Part shown: positions 45,861-59,239 of the stretch, one piece after another
Layout: every line of letters starts with the position of its first letter
Position numbering within the stretch: the first letter of the stretch is position 1
Source: Carex sylvatica
Lineage: Eukaryota; Streptophyta; Magnoliopsida; Poales; Cyperaceae
Direction: 5' to 3'
Length of the DNA: 64,000 nucleotides
NCBI GenBank assembly: GCA_964058845.1
Contig: CAXKVR010000154.1
Coordinates: forward strand, 96,904-160,903
The notes under the pieces: model-generated
What the model saw: only the letters and a program-made list of their open reading frames with translations
Databases searched by the model: none
What the model was told of the DNA's origin: nothing
Made by a program: the position numbers and the translations under genes

Positions 45861-48800
45861 TTAAGATTTCCATATCCCTTTAGTAGAAGCCTGGTGATCT
45901 ATCTTCACAACTCTTGGTGTGCCCTGACTCTGACCAAGTGCTGCTTCATTGTCGTCTGTTTTAGATACCGCCAAGTCGACTTTGACAATATGATGGTCTG
46001 AGGTGCCTTTCGACGAAACAACGCCATAAGATCCAGGTACAAATTTGTATTGTGAATTTGGTGATGCTAGGATATAGTCCACTCTTGTGCCATATTTACA
46101 TGTACCTTGTACATCTATATGCAAAGCCCAAGTTCAGATTTTATCATATAGAGATGCTGTATATAGTAATTAAGATATCAATTGGAGAAGTGAGATTAGA
46201 ATTACCTTGGCCTTTTGCCACAACAACAACAGCTTCACACTCCCCTGAGAAGTTCTTGGCATCCACATATTTTTGTTGCTTCAAATACTTCATCACCTCT
46301 ACCTTGGGTGTTGGTTTTCCAATCTCTTCATAATACTAAACCCATCATTTGCACAAATTTGAAACAGAGTACAATTAGATGACCATCCAGAATTACCCAA
46401 TGTTGGGACCAAAATTAGAATGGAGATATTTTGGTGTGCACATTAGATTTCTGGGATAATCAACATATGTTTTGCATTCGATCTATTTCTTCGAAATTGT
46501 GCTCATAGTAAAGATGTAGAAGCCAACCATTTTCATATTAGGAGGTTCGAATGAAATCATTTACTTATTCATCTGATTACCTTGACAATATCTGCCCATC
46601 GCTCAGCAGAGTAGTCGGTTTCGTCGAGTGAGTTGAGGCCTCCAGCCAAGATGTGGGGCCCGTCGCTTGATTTGAGAATTGAGTTTATCTGCTTCATTCT
46701 CCATTTCTCATCTAGGTGGTCAAGATGTGTGCAAAGTATACTTATTTCGCCCAACTCGGGTACGTCTATGGTGACCTTTATCACATTTCTGCACGCACAA
46801 GCGATAAATCAGATTAGTAAGATAAAATATTGAAGCACCTGCATGAAATATCAGTAACAGTTCTATGACCTGGAGTCATCATATGCACTAAAGAAAATAA
46901 TTTTATGCCTCCAATTAATTTTTCTTTAGTTGTGGGCAGACCATTATTGAGAATTAAAATCCAAATCAATATATAGTGTGGCTTTTCTTCCCCTTTTTTT
47001 TCAGTAGTTGTTATATACTTGTATGATATCAGCCTTCTATGCAGGAGCATAAAAGAGGCTAACTGCAGCATTCTACAATTTTCTGGTATTTTAATACCTC
47101 ATGGGTCATGACCTCTATAATGTCTGTTATATTATTTTCTTATCTAAAACTACAATTAATTTAGTTCAGATGACTTTTCTCTGATGTCTTTACTCATTAT
47201 TTATTTATTTATTTCTGTTATTTACGTGTGGACCCAGCCTTACTGTTTGATGCTTTCATGCATATTATAACAAGCCGGTTTCCTAAACTTTTTTTTTTTC
47301 TAATCATTGACAGGTAACTTGGATACTTGTCTTTTGTCAGCCTTTCTGTACTATCAATAATTTGATTCTTACACAGTTATATTTCATCCTATCAATAATT
47401 TTTTAGACAAAGAAATCTCACATGATTAATCAATTGCACATGACCGAGTTCAAACTTCAAAACTTATTTCTTTCATAATAGTACAATTAATTTATAGCTA
47501 TTGGTATTCATTGTACTTTAATGAATACACAAACACACACACACACACACACGCACACAATTGATGCATGTGTGAGTGCTTGCAGCATAAATTAATTAAT
47601 TATTGAGGTTCTATTTCTGAATTATAATTATTTTTGAGGTAGGTTTGGTTAAAGGAACCTGACAATATTTTCCAATTGCACATCGTTTATCTACTCCATC
47701 ATACCAACTAAACAATAGCGAATTAGAAGGTGTAGGTGTACTTAATTTATTCACAAAAAGGAAAGAAAAATAGACTTCTACAAAAGAAAACATAAATAAT
47801 TTGTAAGTACGATACATGCAATTAGCAGCTCACCTAATCCTTTTGCATCAATTGTGACAGGTCATTAAAATATATGCTTAGGTATCTCACTTCCTTTTTT
47901 TAAACTTAAATCCATTTAATGTGTGTTCTAGAGCAACGGTCTTTCAATCTTCTAGGAATTTTCTAATTACCCCTGCAAACTTAAATTTTTTTGAAGTACT
48001 CCCTATTGACTAATTTAAATCTTCTCTTGTGTCCTCATAAAACCAAACAATTTTTTTTATACATGTAAAGTTTATTTCTGTAATTAGATCTTGACACGCT
48101 CGCATTTTTCAGGTATAAACTTGTAACTGTGCCTGAGGGCTTGTATTAAAAAAAAAAATCTTGCAATTGTATTAAGAAAGAAAGTCGGCGCCAGTAGATC
48201 AAATATTCTAATTACCAGAAACTTTGAATAATACCACCTAATTATTTTTAAATTAAGAAAGTATCACCTAAACAGTAATTAATTTTGCAACTTGTTGTTG
48301 AAGTCCACCTTGCTGGCATTTTAATTACTCAATTTTTTTTGCATCCTTTAAAAGAATAATTAATTTGTTGAATTACCCTGAACTAATGAAACATCAGCCA
48401 GAAAAGGATGTGAAAAATGAAAACTTCATGTAAGACTTGAATTTATAAATATTAAAAAAATATACATTGCAAATAAAATAGCTGCCTTAAAAAAATTACT
48501 AAAAAATATTGACTTTTAGGATATGCAATTAAAATAATTATTCTAGAGGCAGGGTTCATTTTTCTGAATCCTTTTAATTAACTCTAATAATTTAAACAAA
48601 CAGATATAAACTATTGGGTCAAGTACCTGGAACTGTAACAATTGACTTTAACAAAAGAACAAAGCCTTTTGTGCTTCTGTGACTTACTGACTTTACATAA
48701 AACATCTCAAAGAACTTTTTTTAAAAGTCAAAAAGCTTATGGTTTAGGTTCAAAATGGAATCATCCAACCACTTTTCTTCACATTTAGTATCAGTGGTTC

Positions 48801-49668
48801 TCTTACTTTTGTAATGAACAGCTAGATAGGCTGCTGGTTAACAATTGTACATTGTTTTGTAGCATCTGTCGTCTAGACCTAAAGTTGTGTTTTGGTGTTC
48901 ACATGTTTTAGTACCAACCCCTTCAAGTGGGCCAATTGCAACAGCTAGCTATAGCCTAGTAATTCCTTCACAAATTTATCTCTCTTGTCATTTTCTCTCA
49001 AAAAATTTTATGAGCCTTTGTGCATTTCATTTATATTTCTAATATCTCGCCTACCACCAAACCCCACTCCAATGCTAGTATTAAATAATCATGAGGGGTG
49101 TTTCCTCTTGTTCTTTCATATCCTTTTCTTCTCTTTAATTAATTAATATGTAGTACCACAAATGGTGGATTCTGGTTTCACTCAAACATGTCAAAATTTA
49201 AAAAAGCGTGTTACCAAGTGCTATCCATGTTATATATCTACTGCTCAACAACTCAGCCCAAAATGGGTCATGGAAATTACTGCATTATGTCTTTTGCAAA
49301 TTTATACTAGATAGCTAATTTTGGTGGTCCCTTGTGTGTGCTGTTCATGGTTCAGATAAGCTACATATATAAATGTGGATCCATATATATTAAAATACAT
49401 ATAATTAGCTAGTCTCAACTAATTTTTAATACACATATTGGCAGTTTCCAACGGGCATTGATACTATATATGTTTTTATCCATGCTGTATTTGATTTATA
49501 GCACAGGCACTAACAATATATATGGTAAAATATGACTCCAGAAATAAATATATTCTTGACTATATATATATATAGTTGACCCTTAAAGATAAAACATGGA
49601 ATTTAGATTCTTCTAAGCAACGCAAAGAAAGCAAGAAGCATAAAATTTTCCAAATCAGAAAAATAAGC

Positions 49669-49699
<31 letters not shown>

Positions 49700-50637
49700 T
49701 AACATAAGAAAAATGCATACCTAAAATCGCTATCATCGCAAATTCGTTGAACCTTTGACCGCCTGATCGGCCAACGTGACAAAATAGCATTCCCGTACTC
49801 CGGAGCCCAACTATCAGCGAAGATGTACCGCATCCCCAACCCTTCGGCAAGATCAGAAAGTGGTTTCATCGCCTTCTCCTCCTCACACCTCACATTTTGC
49901 AACGCAATTACATCAGCATCCACCTCTTTCAACACCTCCAACACACTCCTCTCGCACCTCATGCTGCTAGTCCGACTGCTCCCTCCTAGTATTCCTTTAC
50001 CCTTCGAGTCGCCATTTGCTAGTGGGCCGCTAAATTGCCTCTCTTTCTCCACCGATATCTCATTTTCAGGCAGGTTAATGGAAACCCTGAGCTTGTTACT
50101 AGACTTGGAGAAGCTTTGGTTTTTTAGTATGCTTTTTTTCGGTTGCCGATGGTCGTTTATCGACTTGCACCACACGTCAACAGCCTGCTGATCCGTGTTG
50201 ATAACCGGTCGGTGGTTTGGTATTGCTGGAGCCATGGAGAACAAGCCGGCATTAAACGTTGCTATGCGAATTGTTGGGCTCGAATTCTCAGTTTGGTTCA
50301 TGTCAGGTCTGGTTCTAGAACCGGGTTTGTGTTTTGGTTTAGATCGGGGTCTTGGCTCAGCCGTTTCAGTAGCCTTAGGCTTACAGTTTATGACGACATG
50401 GAACTTGGGTTGCCGGCGACGAGGATACGGGGACCAGTGGAGAATGCCATGAAGAACTTTCTTGGCAAATTTTAGCATTGAATTGAACTTGTTACCAAAT
50501 TTTTGAAATGGTGGGAATTTTGCTACATTTGGGAAAGGTAGCAGGATAATTGGTTTAAGCTTAGCATGAGTACCATTGGTGTGCACTCGTGGTGGCGTAG
50601 GTTTTGTTTCTGTTTTTCTTCTTCCTTTAGGTGACAT
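45861..50637 (-). CDS. Endonuclease/exonuclease/phosphatase (DNase I-like) family protein (4 exons)
   Basis: Minus-strand exons: 50637-49721, 46788-46581, 46335-46206, 46114-45861; 502 aa. The first intron is 2.9 kb. A basic, low-complexity N-terminus (about 1-120, many Lys/Arg/Pro) precedes an EEP fold: IRIATFNAG at 123-131, DVIALQNV at 242-249, EYGNAILSRWP near 285, CTHLDHLDEKW at 325-335, ILAGGLNSLDE at 352-362, YGTRVDYILAS at 426-436 and GTSDHHIVKVDL at 455-466. His, Asn and the final Asp-His of the usual active site are kept, but the canonical Glu of 'LQE' is Asn248 and the Asp of 'GDFN' is Gly356. As I recall, plant relatives (At3g21530 type) also lack these residues. Substrate unknown; phosphodiesterase or phosphatase chemistry is the family expectation. 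The region from 140 to 225 is a poorly conserved insert. Confidence 0.85.
46789..49720 (-). other. Large first intron of the DNase I-like gene
   Basis: 2932 bp, AT-rich. It contains a CA microsatellite (47531-47560) and, close to the 5' splice site on the gene strand, a run of about 24 A's (49670-49693). No nested gene or clear transposon was recognised. Confidence 0.6.
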
Positions 50638-52340
50638 GAGCGAGAGATTAGAAAAAGAATATGGGACAGAGAGAGTAAGATTAGTTTGGATTTAGTTTTG
50701 GGATTAGTTAGCAAGGGGCATGCACTGTGAAGGTATCCTTCCAGACAGGATTTAATAAAATGAATTTGTTCTTCTATTTCTCTCCAGTTCTCAATGAAAT
50801 GGAGCTCTCCCATGACCCTTGCTGCTGGAAAATTCACCATTATTTTTTTTTTTACTGAATTATATATTTGACAGTTTTACAAAATAATAATGTTTAGGTA
50901 TAGTGTCCACCGTCATGGAGTTTAAAAATGCTCAAGTAGATTTCTTTGGCCAAACTTTATTCAACATTTTGATAAACAATTTCAGAACATGTGTAAAATT
51001 CTATTAAAAGTTATTGGGATTTTTACCTTAATTTATAAGAATGAGGTTCAATTAAATCATCTTGGTCTCTTTAGCAATCACTTGAATGGTCAATTGCAAC
51101 CTTGACTCAAAAATAATAACAAGAAACTCCTAATTGTTTTTGGAAACAAAATTGAAAGAAAAAAAAAATGGTCTCTAATTTGGCCCTCTTCATTCTAGAT
51201 TTCATTATCATCTATGTTGGATGGGTCCACTGTCAATGATAATGGGTGAAATGAGAAGACAGATGAAGATATTATTATGATATCATTACTCTTATGATTC
51301 TTGAAAATAATTTTGAATTATGATTTCAGAAAAAAAAAATGATTTCGGAAAATAATTTTGAATTACTAATTAATGAGGTTTTTCTTCTTAAAAACTTCTC
51401 CCATAAAATGCTATATCATATTTAGAGTTCACTAAAAAGTGAATGAAAATGTCCAACATATATAACTAGAAACGGAGAAATTGAACATAATAACACTTGG
51501 CTGTAAAAGAGAGACTCTCATGAATCATGAATTCATGATCCAACTGCTCCCAAGAAAAAAAGATACCTAATAAGGTAGACCAGGTCTACATTAACCACCT
51601 CAATGTGGTGAATTAATATTTAATAATAAGTATTTAGTGCCAATTTTTCTTTATTCTTGTTTTTTTTTTAACTATTCTTGTTTTTTATTCTTCTTTATTT
51701 AACTATTTAATATCTAAATAAAATTTTCATCTGATTTTCAAACCAAACACAGAATAGGCTATTCCAAATAGCCTATTCTCAATCCAACCAAATATATATA
51801 TATATATATATATTAAAGAGGATAATCCTTACAATTGTCTAGGTTTAGGTTTTCCTTGGGATCATTTTTTTTTTTTTTTTTTTTGAGGAAAAATAGGGTC
51901 TAGTCCTGCTTTGGGATCATTTGCCAGCCTTAATTTGACATTTAGTTTCTTTGTAACACAATTATAAAGTTTTATACTAATAAAAACAAATTTAAATGCT
52001 TATTATGCGTTAATTTATATTTGTATAAGATTTACTTTTTACCGAATTGAACCTTAATAAAGATTAATTGAGCACACATTTGCTATGTGACGTGTAATTT
52101 ATGAAAGAAACTGCACATAACTCTTTTTTGATCAGTTTTGTAAAGATAAATTTAATTAGGCGTAAGCGAAAAATATATTTTCTTTTTGGAAAATAATACT
52201 TGGATATTGTGAATATTATTATCTTGAATTGACCGGTTCGATGTCATGTATGGTCCAACTTTTCATCCATTCTTAAATTTTTCGATTGGTTTCAGTCTGA
52301 ACCAAATTAAACCAGATGTTGAAATGTACCAGTTTCGAAA
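50638..52340. other. Promoter side of the DNase I-like gene, then gene-free DNA
   Basis: The first few hundred bases presumably hold the minus-strand gene's 5' UTR and promoter. An AT microsatellite lies at 51791-51813 and a T run near 51866. No gene was recognised. Confidence 0.4.
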
Positions 52341-52358
52341 CTTTATTATTTTAGTTTA

Positions 52359-52699
52359 GAGTAGGGTTAAAATATTATGTTGATTTTGTGCATCATCAAT
52401 CCGAACCATTCAACAAGATCTTTATACTAAACTATGTTTGGATGATGAATTATATAATTTTTAGAATTGTTTTACAAAATCACTATTTATGAATGGTCCT
52501 GAATCTTCCAAAAATAGTGATTTTTACTAATCTTAAAAATAGCAAAAAAGTTTTAAAAGATATAAACACTTTGTATCCAAGCACATTTTAATATGAAGAT
52601 TATATTGAATGGTTCGGCTGAATTTAAACTTTAAAAATAGAGATAATAATATTGAAACATGATAAGACACAAAACTAATAAAATATTTTAACCATACTC
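52359..52699. mobile_element. Palindromic Mutator-like MITE, 9-bp TSD
   Basis: A 341-bp foldback with ends 'gagtagggttaaaatatt' and 'aatattttaaccatactc' in inverted form. Internal 'caatccgaaccattcaac' faces 'attgaatggttcgg', the same core as 15672 and 55730. An exact 9-bp duplication 'tttagttta' flanks it (52350-52358 and 52700-52708). Confidence 0.85.
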
Positions 52700-54545
52700 T
52701 TTAGTTTATGATCCCTTCCATATTTTATTTCCAACATTTTATAATTTTATTAAATATTTTCATAACTTTGTTCCTTCGCGCATTCATTCAGATATATCTT
52801 TCAATATGTTTTTATTCATCCAGGGTCAATATATATATTTATAGCTTTAGTTACATTTTATTTCATACGTGTAAACATTTAAATTGAATTGAATGAGGTT
52901 ACGGTACTATATGCACAATGCGGATTGGCCGTACTTACATTTTCCTTATTTTCAAATTTTAAAATAATTGATTTGAATCGTTTAAACATAATTTCTATAT
53001 ACAAAATTTACTTACAGACGAATAGTAATAAAAACATAGATATTTTACAATGTAAGTTTACTAATTTATATGTCATATATTTACTCTCTTTTTTATAATG
53101 ATAAAATTAAGTCATTCAATTATTTAGTATTTATTTTAAAAAAAATTTAGATTTCAAACCTGTAACTCTACACAGAACATTATATATTTACTCTAATAAC
53201 ATAAATTCATCCTCATAGACATGCTTATTTGGACTCATGTAGTGCCATTTGGTATCTCTCTGGGGAAACCGAATTCTCTGCCCCCAGAGTCACTGTTGGT
53301 GAGCCCTTAGTTCAAAAATTAAATGTAACGGTCCCCTTTAACAGTGACCGGCTCTACATTTTAGTAACTGAGGGGGCAGAAAATTCCTGCACCCGAAGTC
53401 AGGTGATCTCCTTCCCTCTCTGGATAAATATAGTGTTTGTCATCCAATACAAATATGTACCGTTGATTTGGTGGTTTCCTGCCCACAAAATTAATTCATC
53501 TTTTGGGGTAGAATTGTCAAAAGAGTTTCAATAAATAATATTACTATATTAGAGTAGCATAACTGCAAGCTCAATATATTTTATAAAAAAAAGTTGGTGG
53601 TTCAAACCTACCAAATCAAATAAAGAAAGAAATAAGAGAACTTTAAATGCTTAATTGATAAGATATAACTTCAGAATTATCTGGATACTATTAATATTTC
53701 AATATATAATGGGGGGCATTAAATTAAAGAGATGCGATAGTCTCTCAGAGAAATATTTATATTTATACCTACAAGTATTTTACAAGTATTTATATCTAGT
53801 ATATTAAATCTATATAAAGATTGAACATATCAATTCTCTTTCTCTGTAAAAATTAGACAATTGACGCTTCTTGGACTTTAATTTCAATTGAAATTTTCCA
53901 TACATTTTATGTATCAAAAATAGAACTAATAGTATAAAAAAATAAAAATATTAAAATTTCATTAATTTTAAACATTTCAATGTATCAGAGAATTATCAAG
54001 TACTTATATATAGCATATCAAATATTCATACATATATATTTTTAAAACTTATACTTGCTTTCAAGTACTTATATCTAGCAGATTAAGTCTTTATACATAA
54101 CATGTCAAGAAGAAGAGAAATAGAGCAGCGAATAGAACCAAAATGTATTTCAATATGGATCTTATTTGAGAAAGAAAATCGAGTACAAGATATCCGTAGT
54201 TTTAGATTCGCAAGATTTTTCACAGATCATCGGTTATATGAACGAGATTGAACAAAGAAAAAAAACACACCTTGAAGACGTGTAAAAAATAAACGAGTGA
54301 TGAGAAAAAGAAATAAATTACTTTCTTTTTGACGGGAGAGAGAGAAAAATGAATTTGGAAAATCGAAAATAAGGTTGAAGGATGAAAGACCAGATAATTT
54401 CTCTAAATTAAAATTCTTAAGATGGAATATGACCTAGAAGCTAAAAAAATTCTTTTTCTTTTAGTCATTAAGAGGCTTCGATCTTCTAAATTTAAATATT
54501 CATAAAATACTATTTAATTGGTTTCAAATCCATGTTTTCTATAAA
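52700..54545. other. Gene-free stretch
   Basis: Positions 52890-53010 resemble one half of a Mutator-like MITE ('ggtactatatgcac'). Positions 53225-53520 are GC-richer with an open frame of 101 codons but no recognisable protein; 'gaattctctgccccc' faces 'gggggcagaaaattc', so a foldback repeat is more likely. Near 53600, 'ggtggttcaaacctacc' resembles a pol III B box of a SINE. No gene was recognised. Confidence 0.4.
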
Positions 54546-54547
54546 GG

Positions 54548-54825
54548 AAATAGGGAAAATTTTATGTATATTCCTCAAAAACTTCAAAATTATGTATTTC
54601 GTCCTAAAAAAATCACAATATCAAATTTATCCTTCTAAATTTTTATCTCTTAATAAAGGATAAAATAGGTACTTTAAAAATTTTAAATAAGTTTTAATAG
54701 GAAAGTCAATAAATTGAGTAAATTTGTGAGTTATTTTTAAATTTAGAAGGGTAAATATGATATTATGAATTTTAGAGGGAGGTACATAATTTTGAGATTT
54801 TTGAAGGGTATACATTAAATTCCCC
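54548..54825. repeat. Foldback repeat related to the 59.2-kb palindrome
   Basis: The left part 'ctcaaaaacttcaaaatta' faces the right part 'ataattttgagatttttga'. Both match the arms of the element at 59240-59809, but this copy is shorter and lacks that element's central block. No clear duplication was found. Confidence 0.6.
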
Positions 54826-55285
54826 CCTAAATATTATTTTAGTGAAGTTTGATGTGATTCTCAAAATGCACTATATAAAAATGTTCTTAAGGGTCCCCAA
54901 GCTAAATTTGAGGAAGCAGCATGCAAATAATTTTATATTTGGAGCTTATGGGTCCCCAAGCTACTAATAGAGAACTTAATTTGGTTCCTTCTCCAGTTAA
55001 ATATACATTAATTAATTGAGCTACTGGAGATATCCTCCACATTTGTCAATATGGTTCCAAGCCTCCAATGATGGCACCAATCCAGAAAGGACGGAAGCAG
55101 CCTGGAAAAAAATTAGTTTTTAATTGATTCATTATATCATTTCATAAGAAAATCTATTCGGAACAGTTAGATCCAAATCAGACGGTGTAAAATCCTCTGC
55201 ATTTCTTACTATTCATGTCAATAACATTATATCCCCAAAGACCACTGTGAGTCTTTCAAAATATGTATATATATATATATAGAGA
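54826..55285. other. Gene-free stretch
   Basis: The 20-bp string 'gggtccccaagcta' with variants is repeated near 54890 and 54950. No gene recognised. Confidence 0.3.
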
Positions 55286-55708
55286 GAGTAAGACTTAGAT
55301 GCTATTGATAGCATAAGATTTTTCGTGCTATGATCTATAAAATCTATCATAAAAATATCAAATTTCGATTTAAGTAGCTCAATAAATTAGTTATATAATG
55401 AACTTGTAGAATATCAACTTTTATTATTTTTCAAATTATTTTATTATTTTTTATGATTTATGAAAGATAACAAAAAAATGACTTAAAATATTAAAATTTT
55501 CTTTTATATTTAAGCCATTTTTTGTCATCTTTCGTAAATCATAAAAATAATAAAATAATTCCAAAAATAATAAAAATTAATATTCTACGAGTTCATTATA
55601 TAACCAATTTACTAAACTACTTAAATCAAAATTTAAAATTTATACAATAGGTTTTTGAAGCCGTAGCACGAAATACCTTATGCTATCCATATCACCTAAG
55701 TCTTACTC
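55286..55708. mobile_element. Palindromic MITE, separate family ('gagtaagacttag' ends)
   Basis: The ends are inverted over about 32 bp with few mismatches: 'gagtaagacttag' on the left and 'ctaagtcttactc' on the right, each next to 'tagcataag'. The interior is AT-rich and also folds back ('tcataaaaataataaaata'). The AT-rich flanks prevent a confident duplication call. Confidence 0.75.
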
Positions 55709-55729
55709 ATATATATCATGAGGTGGGAT

Positions 55730-56099
55730 CCAATTACACCCTTTTTTGGTGACACCGGATTACACCCTATGTTTACAAAGTCCAAACAGTTGATCCAAAT
55801 CGTTCAACTTGATGGATATATTAAAATGTGCTTGCAGATCAAATTTTACATTTTTCTGAATTTTTTTACTATTTATTAAGATGGGTACAAAAATTCAACG
55901 GTATGAATATAGCAATTTTGTTAAATACTTAATAAATAGTAAAAAGAAATCCAAAAAAATATAAAATTTGATCTGCAAGCACATTTTAACATATCCATTA
56001 TGTTGAACGGTTTGGATCGACTGTTTGGAATTTAAAAACTTTGAAAATAGAGAGTGTAATTCGGTGTCACCAAAAAAGGGTGTAATTGGATCCCTCCTC
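55730..56099. mobile_element. Palindromic Mutator-like MITE, 9-bp TSD
   Basis: A 370-bp near-perfect foldback with ends 'ggatccaattacaccc' and 'gggtgtaattggatccc' and internal 'gttgatccaaatcgttcaac' facing its complement. It is flanked by the exact 9-bp duplication 'atatatcat' (55721-55729 and 56100-56108). The minus-strand open frame across 55895-56101 is a by-product of the palindrome. Confidence 0.88.
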
Positions 56100-56130
56100 A
56101 TATATCATATATATATACATATATAAATGT

Positions 56131-56466
56131 TGGCTAATATCAAAATGTTTGTTCCAGAGCTGTGATGTAACCAATTGATTTTTCAATTTTCATAGCCCAA
56201 ACTATTAGATGTGATCTCTATATTAAAATGTACTTGGAGACCAATTTTTTTTTTTTTTTACTATTTTATATTTTAATAAATAGTAAAAAAATTCAAAATC
56301 ATTGAAACTGAGATTTTAAAACCAAATTAATAAATAGTAAAAAAAATTCCTTTGGCCTCCAAGTACATTTTAATATATATTGAATGTTAAATGATTTGGA
56401 TCGACTATTTGAAAATCAAAATATTTATTTCACAGTTCAAGAACAAATGCTTTGATATTAGCTAAA
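56131..56466. mobile_element. Palindromic MITE adjacent to the preceding one
   Basis: Its ends are 'tggctaatatcaaa' and 'tttgatattagcta'. The interior shares 'tattaaaatgtacttggaga' and 'ggatcgacta' with the Mutator-like family, but the termini differ, so it is a subfamily. The duplication is obscured by the surrounding 'atat' repeats. Confidence 0.7.
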
Positions 56467-59230
56467 CTCTCTCTCTATCACCAAAGGATTCTAAATTGTC
56501 GGTGCTAACAATATGACATAGCCAATTAAATCTCTCCCCCTCCATTACACACACTCACTGGTATGTTTCTGAGTTAATTCTAGCCGAACAGTTTTAGATT
56601 TTTTTTTTTTTTCAAAACTGACTTAAATTTGTGGGGTCTTTAAAAATCGTATCGGATTAAAATAAACGATCCAGGTCTCATTCTAGTAGGTCAGGTACCT
56701 GACACACAATACCAAAAATAAAAAAGATTAAGGAAACAAAATCGAAAATTTTAATAGTAAAGAGGTCAAAAAATGAATATTTACCAGTAAAGGAGTCTTG
56801 AATTATTCGGTTCCTAATCAAATAAACCATGTACGGATTTTATAATTTAGCTTAATAGCATTATGATTTATTATAATAACTTAAATATTTAGTTTATTTG
56901 AATAATTTATCAAAAATTTCTTAAAATAATAACGGTATAAATGCGTCCAAACTTTCATTCTTTTGGTCAGCTAAAAAAAAAACAATATTAGTATTAAAAT
57001 TAATACTATTTGCAGAGCATGGTAAATGGACATAAATTAAGACCGCGTTTGAGATTTAAAAATAAATAAATGAAAATATAGATTTGCTGTAGATTGCGTG
57101 TTCTTGTTTTCAGCTAGCAGTAGCTCCAAGTTTTATACTGTTCATTGCTGTAGACGAATTCGATGATTGATCCCAAATAGTATATTATAGAAATCCTAAA
57201 TATGCTCTATTTAATTTTTGTTTAATCACAAATTATCCAATTATTACGGACCTCAACATTCTAATTTTTTAAATTATATCACAACGCGGGATAAATATAT
57301 TGACGGTGTTGTTTTTACTTCATACAGTGTACAAATAATATATATATAGTAGAACTAGGGTGTTCCTAAATTCACCAACTTTTTTTATGAACTCAACTCT
57401 AAAATCTATCAGATTGACTTCAAATGACAAATTTGAACTGTTATAACTTGTCTATCTTACGAGTGATGTGCCTACAGGCAAAAATTTTAAATTTTCAAAT
57501 TAATTTAGTAAAAATTAAGTCAAGCGGTCAAAATTAGAAGGTTTATAATTAATTTTAATACATTCATTTTTTTAATATTTTTTTACTACTTAACTATATA
57601 CAAAATTAATTCAAAATTTTAAAAATTTACATGTTATGTAGATAAATCACTCGCAAAGTAGACGGATTTTAACAGTTTGAATTATTCATTTAAAACTAAT
57701 ATGATAAATTTTAAAATTAAGTTTACAAAGACGGTCGATGAACTTAGGAACATCCTAGTTCCACTATATATATATATTTTATACTATTGTACGTGTGTTG
57801 TCTGGAGTAAAAGCAAAGCTGTAAATATATTTACGTCACATTGTCATGTAATAAATAAAGGAATTTCCTGCTTTCGGTCTTTCGTTTTCTTTTTCTACTT
57901 TCCTCCTTTTTCTGAAAGATGATGGTAAAAAAAAAAATTCGGTGGCTGTAAAAAGTTATCAAACAAAAAGTAAGTATGACAATGGTGTGATGGGGTCATT
58001 TGTATGATTTAATTTCAAAAGTCAAAACGTGTAATCCCGAAAAATCCGAATGAATCTCGTCCCATCTGGAAAATGCTTGCAAACTTGGCGACTTTTTTAC
58101 TTCTGTTTTGTATTGTTTTGTTGGAGTAAAGTAACTTGGTTTTTTTTGAGGAAGTTTACAAGTTTCATATTGTACTCACCAGAACTTAAAAGTTAGAATT
58201 CAATTTATTTATTTTCGAAATTAGGGAGACAAAAAATTGAGTAAGGCATATGTGATTATTTTGAATATTAAGTACATTTTATAATTTTTCTGACAAAATC
58301 ATAAAATTAGAAGCATATTTTTGAAGAAAAATTCAGGAGTTAGCAAAATTTTATAAAATTTTAAGGCTTAAGTATATTTTGTTATTTATAAAAAACATAA
58401 TATTTTTGAAACTTTTGAGCTAGAAATCATGAATTTTATACATGTGTGTGCGGGCGCGTGTATATATAGTTTATTCGGAGACGAGTATATACGGAGTAGA
58501 AGGAATATAGTTTAGAAAAATAATATAAGTTCATGCTCAAAAGGCCAGAGTTGAAAAACGGAACGGATAATATTTGATGATACGGATATCCAATATCTAA
58601 ATATCCGTATGTACAAATACATATATAATTTTAAATTTTATTTATTTATATCTGAATAGTAGATTAATATATATTATGAAAAAATAAATTACTTATTCAC
58701 TATTATAATTAGATAAATATTTTGAACTTTGATTTTTTTTTAATAAATATCCGATTTAATTTGTATCTATATCTGCATTTGTATCCGTCTAATATCCGAT
58801 GCTTGCCATTGATTTGATCAGTATTTATTACAAGGGGTCAATGTCTGTCATTTGGGTTTCGTATTTGCTTAGATAATGATACTTAGCTTTCAAATAAATG
58901 ACCTGCTTTATTACCATTACTAGTTTATATCAGATATAAGTCTGATTAAAGTGAAATATACAAGGGCACAAAATTACATAAATTAAATATAGTAAATTGA
59001 AGCTTTAATCAGATTTTATGCATTTTCTTGAGTTGTTGTAACTCTAGAATTGTTTAATTTGGTTATCGTTACGTCAGCAGTATGAGCTTGCAAAGTTTGG
59101 TAATCTTATAATATTTTTGCAAAATATAACTCAAACGAGTCCTATTTTTCCTATTAGCAACAATTGTGTAGACGAATCTATTATGTTCCTAGATTTTCTG
59201 TAATGGTTGTAATTGATTAAAATTTGTCCA
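56467..59230. other. Gene-free AT-rich stretch
   Basis: No gene recognised. Positions 57350-57750 contain a loosely inverted pair ('ggaactag...' type ends around 57350 and 57750) that may be another old foldback. Positions 58560-58800 hold 'atatccgtat'/'atccgatt' motifs like those at 5400-5615. Confidence 0.35.
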
Positions 59231-59239
59231 TAAATAATA

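Noticed and set aside
53229..53534. 101-codon open frame in a GC-richer patch
   Set aside because: No recognisable protein. Inverted 'ctgccccc'/'gggggcag' segments suggest a foldback repeat instead.
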